A stretch of DNA of 64,000 nt from Azotobacter chroococcum (GTDB lineage: Bacteria > Pseudomonadota > Gammaproteobacteria > Pseudomonadales > Pseudomonadaceae), in NCBI RefSeq assembly GCF_004339665.1, contig NZ_SMMU01000020.1:1-64000 (forward strand), read 5' to 3'. Made by a program: the position numbers and the translations under genes. This document shows, piece by piece, positions 56,603-64,000 of this stretch. The stretch's first letter is position 1. Every line of letters starts with the position of its first letter. The notes beneath the pieces were generated by a model. The model was not told where the DNA came from and made no database searches. It saw only the letters and a program-made list of their open reading frames with translations.

Positions 56603-57109
56603 TCAGCCGTGCTGGCGATGCTGCTTCTCCAGCTTCTTGCGGATGCGGTCGCGCTTGAGCGTCGACAGGTAGTCGACGAACAGCTTGCCGTTCAGATGGT
56701 CGCACTCGTGCTGGATGCACACCGCCAGCAGGCCTTCGGCGACCAGCTCGAAGGGCTGGCCGTCGCGATCCAGGGCGCGGATGCGGACCTGCAGCGGACG
56801 CTCGACGTTCTCGTAGAAGCCGGGCACCGACAGGCAGCCCTCCTGGTAGGGCCCCAGCTCCGCGGTGAGCGGCTCGAATTCCGGGTTGATGAACACCCGC
56901 GGCTCGCTCTTGTCCTCGGACAGGTCCATCACCACCAGGCGCTGGTGCACGTTCACCTGGGTCGCCGCCAGGCCGATGCCGGGCGCGGCGTACATGGTCT
57001 CGAACATGTCGTCGATCAGCCGGCGCAGGTCGTCGTCCACCGACTCGACGGGTTTGGCGACGGTGCGCAGGCGCGGGTCGGGGAATTCGAGGATGTTCAG
57101 TATCGCCAT
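56603..57109 (-). CDS. def: peptide deformylase
   Basis: A 168-residue Fe(II) hydrolase that removes the formyl group from new proteins. All three motifs are intact: [17 protein letters not shown] and QHECDHLNG. Start at the ATG at 57109 ([15 protein letters not shown]); longer frames upstream are non-coding. Confidence 0.97.
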   Translation of the reverse strand: MAILNILEFPDPRLRTVAKPVESVDDDLRRLIDDMFETMYAAPGIGLAATQVNVHQRLVVMDLSEDKSEPRVFINPEFEPLTAELGPYQEGCLSVPGFYENVERPLQVRIRALDRDGQPFELVAEGLLAVCIQHECDHLNGKLFVDYLSTLKRDRIRKKLEKQHRQHG

Positions 57110-57262
57110 ATGCGTTTGTGATGCACTTGGGGAATTGATCGAAACGGCTGCTGATAAGATGCTGAGCAGCATTGAAAAAACGGCTTTACGCCGCGATCCC
57201 GAAGGGAAATACGGCGGCGCTCGACGTTTCACGCGAAGGCACATGATAAAGGGATTCACCGC

Positions 57263-58291
57263 ATGAGGAAATCACTACTCGCCCTGCTGCTGCTGGCTGC
57301 CGGCGGCTCCCTGGCGCAGGCCGAGGTGCAGCTTCGCGCGGGTCATCCGCAGAGCTACACGGTCGTCCGGGGCGACACCCTGTGGGACATCTCCGGCAAG
57401 TTCCTCCGCGCCCCCTGGCAATGGCCGCAGCTCTGGCACGTCAATCCGCAGATCGAGAACCCGCACCTGATCTATCCAGGCGACGTGCTGAGCCTGGTCT
57501 ACATCGACGGCCAGCCGCGCCTGATGCTCAACCGCGGCGCCAGCCGCGGTACCATCAAGCTGTCGCCGCAGATCCGCCGCACGCCGATGGTCCAGGCCAT
57601 TCCGACCATTCCGCTGGAGAAGATCAACAGCTTCCTGCTCAGCAACCGCATCGTCGACGACGCGGCGGAGTTCGAGGGCGCGCCCTACGTGGTCGCCGGC
57701 AATGCCGAACGGGTGGTCAGCGGCGCCGGCGACCGGGTCTACGCGCGCGGCGACTTCTCCGCCGGCGAGGCGGCCTACGGCATCTTCCGCCAGGGCAAGA
57801 CCTACGTCGACCCGGAAACCAAGGAAGTCCTCGGCATCAACGCCGACGACATCGGCACCGGCGAAATGGTCGCCGAGGAAGGCGACATCGCCACCCTGGT
57901 GCTCAGGCGCTCGACCCAGGAAGTGCGCATCGGCGACCGGCTGTTCGCCACCGAGGAGCGGGCCGTCAACTCCACCTTCATGCCCAGCGAGCCGGCCAGC
58001 CCGATCGACGGGGTGATCCTCGACGTGCCGCGCGGGGTGACCCAGGTCGGCAACTTCGACGTGGTCACCCTCAACAAGGGCAGCCGCGACGGTCTGGCCG
58101 AAGGCCACGTGCTGGCGGTGTACAAGACCGGCGAGACCGTGCGCGACCGCATCACCGGCGAGCCAGTGAAGATCCCCGACGAGCGCTCCGGCCTGCTGAT
58201 GGTGTTCCGCACCTACGAGCGGCTCAGCTACGGCCTGATCCTCACCGCCAGCCGCCAGCTGGCGGTGCTGGACAAGGTGCGCAACCCGTAA
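57263..58291 (+). CDS. LysM-domain exported protein
   Basis: A 342-residue protein with signal peptide ([16 protein letters not shown]) and an N-terminal LysM domain ([18 protein letters not shown]..., residues 33-80), implying binding to peptidoglycan. The C-terminal 240 residues are beta-rich with no recognised fold. Divergent from def and upstream of dprA, as PA0020 in P. aeruginosa. GGATTCACC lies before the ATG. Confidence 0.88.
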   Translation: MRKSLLALLLLAAGGSLAQAEVQLRAGHPQSYTVVRGDTLWDISGKFLRAPWQWPQLWHVNPQIENPHLIYPGDVLSLVYIDGQPRLMLNRGASRGTIKLSPQIRRTPMVQAIPTIPLEKINSFLLSNRIVDDAAEFEGAPYVVAGNAERVVSGAGDRVYARGDFSAGEAAYGIFRQGKTYVDPETKEVLGINADDIGTGEMVAEEGDIATLVLRRSTQEVRIGDRLFATEERAVNSTFMPSEPASPIDGVILDVPRGVTQVGNFDVVTLNKGSRDGLAEGHVLAVYKTGETVRDRITGEPVKIPDERSGLLMVFRTYERLSYGLILTASRQLAVLDKVRNP

Positions 58292-58383
58292 CCCCTGCTT
58301 CCTGCCCCCTCCCGCCGGAGGGGGTGCCGGACCAAGTGCCGGCCCCGCCCGTTTCGTTCCGTAGATCAAGGATGATCGCTCCC

Positions 58384-59484
58384 ATGCCCCTCCCGCCCGC
58401 TGAACTGGAAGCGCGCCTGCGCCTGCACGCCCTGCCCGGCTTCGGGCCGCGCCGCCATCGGCGCCTGCTCGAGGCCTTCGCCAGCGCCTCGGCGGCGCTC
58501 AGCGCGCCGGCTTCCGCCTGGCGCGCGCTGGGACTGCCGGCCGGCTGCGCCGAGGCGCGGCGCAGCGCCGAGGTCCGCCAGCAGGCTGCGATGGCGCTCG
58601 CCTGGCTGGAGCAGCCGCAGCGGCAGCTGCTGCCGCTCGGCGAGCCCGGCTATCCGGCCCTGCTGGCCGAGCTGGACGATGCTCCGCCGCTGCTCTTCGT
58701 CGAAGGCGAGGCGGCCCTGCTCGAGCAGCCGCAGCTGGCCATGGTCGGCAGCCGCCGCGCCTCGAAACCCGGGCTGGACACCGCCCGCGCCTTCGCCCGG
58801 CAGCTCGCCGGCGCCGGCTTCGTCATCAGCAGCGGACTGGCCCTGGGCATCGACGGCGCCGCCCACCGGGGCGCGCTGGAGGCGTCCGGCAAGACCGTGG
58901 CGGTGCTCGGCACCGGCCTGCAGCGCATCTATCCGCCCCGCCATGCGCCCCTGGCGGCGGAGATCCTCGCCGGCGGCGGCGCGCTGGTTTCCGAACTGCC
59001 GCTCGACTGCCCGCCCCAGGCAGGCAATTTCCCGCGCCGCAACCGCATCATCAGCGGCCTGTCCCTCGGCGTGCTGGTGGTCGAGGCCAGCCCCTCCAGC
59101 GGCTCGCTGATCACCGCCCGGCTGGCCGCCGAGCAGGGCCGCGAGGTCTATGCGATTCCCGGCTCGATCCACCATCCCGGCGCCCGCGGCTGCCATCAAC
59201 TGATCCGCGACGGCGCGACTCTGGTGGAAAGCATCGAGCACATCCTCGAGGCGCTGCGCGGCTGGCAAAACCTCGCGCCGGCGCCTCGGCCGCCGGCCGT
59301 GCCAGCCCCGGCCGGCGAGCGGCATCCACTGCTGGCGCTGCTCCACGCCGCCCCGCAGACCAGCGAGGCGCTGGCCCTGGCCAGCGGCTGGCCGCTCGCC
59401 CGGGTGCTGGGGGCGCTCACCGAGCTGGAGCTGGACGGCCTGGTCGCCTGCGAGGGCGGCCGCTGGCTGGGCTGCGCCGGCTGA
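58384..59484 (+). CDS. dprA: DNA processing protein DprA
   Basis: A 366-residue protein that loads RecA on incoming single-stranded DNA in transformation. Rossmann motif [20 protein letters not shown] near residue 120; [15 protein letters not shown] near residue 155; [12 protein letters not shown] near residue 217. A C-terminal winged-helix-like domain follows. The start is uncertain between ATG 58372 and 58384. Confidence 0.93.
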   Translation: MPLPPAELEARLRLHALPGFGPRRHRRLLEAFASASAALSAPASAWRALGLPAGCAEARRSAEVRQQAAMALAWLEQPQRQLLPLGEPGYPALLAELDDAPPLLFVEGEAALLEQPQLAMVGSRRASKPGLDTARAFARQLAGAGFVISSGLALGIDGAAHRGALEASGKTVAVLGTGLQRIYPPRHAPLAAEILAGGGALVSELPLDCPPQAGNFPRRNRIISGLSLGVLVVEASPSSGSLITARLAAEQGREVYAIPGSIHHPGARGCHQLIRDGATLVESIEHILEALRGWQNLAPAPRPPAVPAPAGERHPLLALLHAAPQTSEALALASGWPLARVLGALTELELDGLVACEGGRWLGCAG

Positions 59485-59528
59485 CGGGCTTGGTACACTG
59501 CGCCGAATCTTTTTTCCGGAGGCAGGCG

Positions 59529-60086
59529 ATGCACGGCAGTTGGCGGGTGCGACAGGTGGCGCGGGTGCTGCGCGCTGGCGGGGTGATCGCCTATCCGACC
59601 GAGGCGGTCTGGGGCCTGGGCTGCGACCCGTGGAACGAGGCCGCGGTGCGCCGCCTGCTGGCGCTCAAAGGGCGGCCGCAGGAGAAGGGCCTGATCCTGG
59701 TCGCCGCCGACATCCGCCAGTTCGACTTCCTGCTCCATGACCTGCCGCCGGCCTGGCGGGAGCGCCTGGCCGCCACCTGGCCGGGGCCGAACACCTGGCT
59801 GGTGCCGCACCGGGGCCGCCTGCCGGCGTGGATCACCGGCCGCCACGCGAGCGTCGCCCTGCGCGTCAGCGACCACCCGCAGGTGCGTGCGCTGTGCGCC
59901 CTCGCCGGCCCGCTGGTGTCCACCTCGGCCAACCCCGCCGGCCGCCCGGCCGCGCGCTCGCGGCTGCGCGTCGAACAGTACTTCCTGCGCCGGCTCGACG
60001 CCGTGCTCGGCGGCGCCCTGGGCGGGCGGCGCAATCCCAGCCTGATCCGCGACCTGGCCAGCGGCCAGGTGATCCGCCCGGCTTAG
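59529..60086 (+). CDS. tsaC: threonylcarbamoyl-AMP synthase, YrdC type
   Basis: A 185-residue YrdC/TsaC protein making the L-threonylcarbamoyl adenylate used for t6A in tRNA. Motifs: [19 protein letters not shown] near residue 17, [14 protein letters not shown] near residue 47, [12 protein letters not shown] near residue 135. CGGAGGCAGG precedes the ATG. Confidence 0.94.
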   Translation: MHGSWRVRQVARVLRAGGVIAYPTEAVWGLGCDPWNEAAVRRLLALKGRPQEKGLILVAADIRQFDFLLHDLPPAWRERLAATWPGPNTWLVPHRGRLPAWITGRHASVALRVSDHPQVRALCALAGPLVSTSANPAGRPAARSRLRVEQYFLRRLDAVLGGALGGRRNPSLIRDLASGQVIRPA

Positions 60087-60127
60087 GGCTGCCGCCGCGG
60101 CCTACGCCAAAACATCAACAGCCCCTA

Positions 60128-62201
<2,074 letters not shown>

Positions 62202-62407
62202 GCTTCGTGCAGCAAACCGGGCATCGTCTCGGAGTACAGTTCCTGTAGGTTGGGAAACGGCCGCCGGCCTTTCCCGCCAGCGGGGGGACAACGCCGCAAG
62301 CGCTTTCCTCCCGGCCGTTAAGGACGAACCCTTCAGCATGGACAGACCACACACTCGTTGAGGCGGGCGCCACAGGCGCTCCCTCGTTGCCGGAGGATCT
62401 TCTTCCC

Positions 62408-63220
62408 ATGGACCGCTACGCCGTGTTCGGCAATCCCATCGGCCACAGCAAGTCGCCGCAGATCCATCGCCTGTTCGCCCAGCAGACCGGCCAGGCGCTC
62501 AGCTACGAGCCCCTGCTGGCGCCGCTGGAGGACTTCGCCGGGGCGGCCCGCGCCTTCTTCGCCGACGGCAAGGGCGCCAACGTCACCGTGCCTTTCAAGG
62601 AGGACGCCTTCCGCCTGGCCGACGAACTCACCCCCCGCGCCCGCCGCGCCGGGGCGGTGAACACCCTGATGAAGCTCGAGGACGGCGCGCTGCTCGGCGA
62701 CAACACCGACGGCGCCGGGCTGGTGCGCGACCTCCAGCAGGCCGGCCTGAACCTGGCGGGGCTGCGCATCCTGCTGCTCGGCGCCGGCGGCGCGGTGCGC
62801 GGGGTGCTCGAACCCTTGCTGGCGGAGCGTCCGGCGGCGCTGGTGATCGCCAACCGCAGCGAGGACAAGGCCGAGCAGCTGGTCGGCGAGTTCGCCGAAC
62901 TCGGCCCGCTGAGCGCCTGCGCCTTCGCCGCCCTGCAGGGGCCGTTCGACCTGATCGTCAACGGCACCTCGGCGAGCCTGGCCGGCGAACTGCCACCGCT
63001 GCCCGCCGGACTGATCCAGCCGGGCCGCGGCTTCTGCTACGACATGATGTACGGCCGCGAGGCCACGCCCTTCTGCCACTGGGCCCAGCAGCAGGGCACG
63101 GCGCGGACCCGCGACGGCCTGGGCATGCTGGTCGAGCAGGCCGCCGAGTCCTTCCAGCTGTGGCGCGGCGTCCGCCCGGACACCGCCAGCGTGCTGGCCG
63201 AGCTGCGCCGGGCGCTCTGA
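62408..63220 (+). CDS. aroE: shikimate dehydrogenase
   Basis: A 270-residue NADP-dependent enzyme of aromatic amino-acid synthesis. Start [20 protein letters not shown]; substrate Lys in [11 protein letters not shown] near residue 65; Rossmann motif [16 protein letters not shown] near residue 126. AGGATC lies 10 bp or more before the ATG. Confidence 0.96.
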   Translation: MDRYAVFGNPIGHSKSPQIHRLFAQQTGQALSYEPLLAPLEDFAGAARAFFADGKGANVTVPFKEDAFRLADELTPRARRAGAVNTLMKLEDGALLGDNTDGAGLVRDLQQAGLNLAGLRILLLGAGGAVRGVLEPLLAERPAALVIANRSEDKAEQLVGEFAELGPLSACAFAALQGPFDLIVNGTSASLAGELPPLPAGLIQPGRGFCYDMMYGREATPFCHWAQQQGTARTRDGLGMLVEQAAESFQLWRGVRPDTASVLAELRRAL

Positions 63221-63226
63221 CGGCGC

Positions 63227-63559
63227 TCAGTGATCCCGGCCGCGGGCGAACAGCATCCCGAACAGCGCGGCGGCGCCGACGCCCACCGCCAGGCTGGCCC
63301 AGGGATGGGCACGGACACAGTCGCGGGTACACTGGCCGACCTGGTGACAATGCTGGGCCAGGCTGTGGGCGCCGTCGTGGCAGTGATGGCGGGAGTGCTG
63401 CAGCAGGTCCTCGGCGCGCGCCCTGAGCCGCTCGTAGCCGTGCCGGGTATCGTGCGAGGCGCTGCTCCTGAGATGCTCCAGGGCATGCATCAGGTCGTGA
63501 ATCTCCTTCTCGAGGCGTTCCTCGGCCAGGGACGTGCGGGGGGTCTTGAACAGCGACAT
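63227..63559 (-). CDS. DUF883/ElaB-like small membrane-anchored protein
   Basis: A 110-residue protein with a long basic/acidic helical region and a C-terminal hydrophobic anchor (WASLAVGVGAAALFGMLFARGRDH). The pattern fits the ElaB/YqjD family, which binds ribosomes at the membrane in stationary phase. His- and Cys-rich middle (HHCHDGAHSLAQHCHQVGQC) is unusual. Convergent with aroE with a 6-bp gap. Confidence 0.8.
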   Translation of the reverse strand: MSLFKTPRTSLAEERLEKEIHDLMHALEHLRSSASHDTRHGYERLRARAEDLLQHSRHHCHDGAHSLAQHCHQVGQCTRDCVRAHPWASLAVGVGAAALFGMLFARGRDH

Positions 63560-63788
63560 GGGGGCAGCTCCAGTCCGGTGGTCATGGATGTGCCGCGGCA
63601 GGCTCCGGCGTGCCGCGCTGTCGAGCAAGCATAGTCCAGTGTGCCGAGGGCCTCGACCGCGGGTCGCCCGACCATCGGCTCCGTCCCCCCTTACAGAAAT
63701 GTAATCACCCGCCGTCGCCGGATATGGCAGTTTTTCGGAACGTCGCCTCGCGCGGCCCTGTTTTTCCGCAAGACTGGACATCAACGGC

Positions 63789-64000
63789 ATGCATTGCAAA
63801 ACCTCGCGGCGGACCTTCGTCAAGGGCCTCGCCGCCGGCGGCCTCCTCGCCGGCTTCGGCCTCTGGCGCCCGCCGGTCTGGGCGCTGGGCGGTCCCGCCC
63901 GGCCCACGCTGCTTTCCGGCAGCGAATTCGACCTCGACATCGGCGAAGTCCCGGTGAACATCACCGGCAGGCCGCGCACCGCCACCGTCATCAACGGCTC
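63789..64000 (+). CDS. copA: CopA-like multicopper oxidase, truncated at the window edge
   Basis: Only the first 70 or so residues are inside the window. The Tat signal MHCKTSRRTFVKGLAAGG has the twin-Arg SRRTFVKG motif. It is followed by a mature start (FDLDIGEVPVNITGRPRTATVING) typical of the copper-resistance protein CopA of Pseudomonas. Copper-site motifs lie beyond the end. Confidence 0.75.
   Translation, partial: MHCKTSRRTFVKGLAAGGLLAGFGLWRPPVWALGGPARPTLLSGSEFDLDIGEVPVNITGRPRTATVING

Overview
The window is a chromosomal segment of a nitrogen-fixing gammaproteobacterium of the family Pseudomonadaceae, almost certainly an Azotobacter or a very close relative. The predicted NifH, NifD, NifK, NifE and NifV match A. 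vinelandii proteins almost residue for residue as far as I remember them. The gene order is that of the Azotobacter major nif cluster, and the flanking genes are typical Pseudomonas housekeeping genes. GC content is high except in the regulatory intergenic regions. No database search was run; all names rest on motifs, length, gene order and remembered family sequences.

Layout. Positions 1-12,200 hold flanking genes: two tandem DUF2388 exported proteins, a DUF4105 protein, OsmC-like, an AEC permease, a Na/Pi cotransporter, a DUF5924/DUF2914 protein, an acyl-CoA thioesterase, DUF3301, an alpha/beta hydrolase, a CobW GTPase, and small exported proteins. The last of these, a glycine-zipper protein at 11801, has NifA-type upstream sites. 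Positions 12,500-37,900 hold the nif cluster, read on the minus strand: nifH-D-K-T-Y-orf-lrv, then nifE-N-X-orf5-orf6, then ferredoxin, Shethna-type 2Fe-2S protein, TPR protein, orf, DUF364 protein and orf. These are followed by iscA(nif)-nifU-S-V-cysE1-TPR orf-nifW-Z-M-clpX and nifF. Three accessory genes lie between the second and third groups: a Nif11-like small protein, a ModC-like ATPase with degenerate catalytic motifs, and a PhyH-like protein. Divergent from nifH are a SIR2-fold protein and a 187-residue unknown (38,349-39,809).

Positions 39,900-64,000 return to housekeeping genes: an HTH regulator, an aas-like acyltransferase/acyl-ACP synthetase with lplT, cupin, Dyp peroxidase and an orphan. 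Then comes a block collinear with the origin-proximal block of P. aeruginosa: plsC, gmhB, glyS, glyQ, tag, lipid A acyltransferase, trkA, rsmB, fmt, def, LysM, dprA, tsaC, qor, hemF, aroE. A perfect parS-type palindrome at 46,803 supports origin proximity. The window ends in a truncated CopA-like multicopper oxidase.

Regulation is unusually legible. Seven -24/-12 sigma-54 promoters can be read (nifF, iscA-nifU, PhyH-like, Nif11, nifE, nifH, SIR2-like), plus an eighth with an off-consensus -12 (glycine-zipper gene). Each is accompanied by at least one exact TGT-N10-ACA NifA site. Six of the eight (nifF, iscA, Nif11, nifE, nifH and the glycine-zipper gene) also have an exact IHF consensus between the NifA site and the promoter. 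The structural and cofactor genes supply nitrogenase (HDK), the FeMo-cofactor scaffold and carriers (E, N, X, Y), Fe-S and homocitrate supply (U, S, IscA, V, CysE1), maturation (W, Z, M, T) and electron donors (F, ferredoxins). nifB, nifQ, nifLA, rnf and a full mod operon are not in the window.
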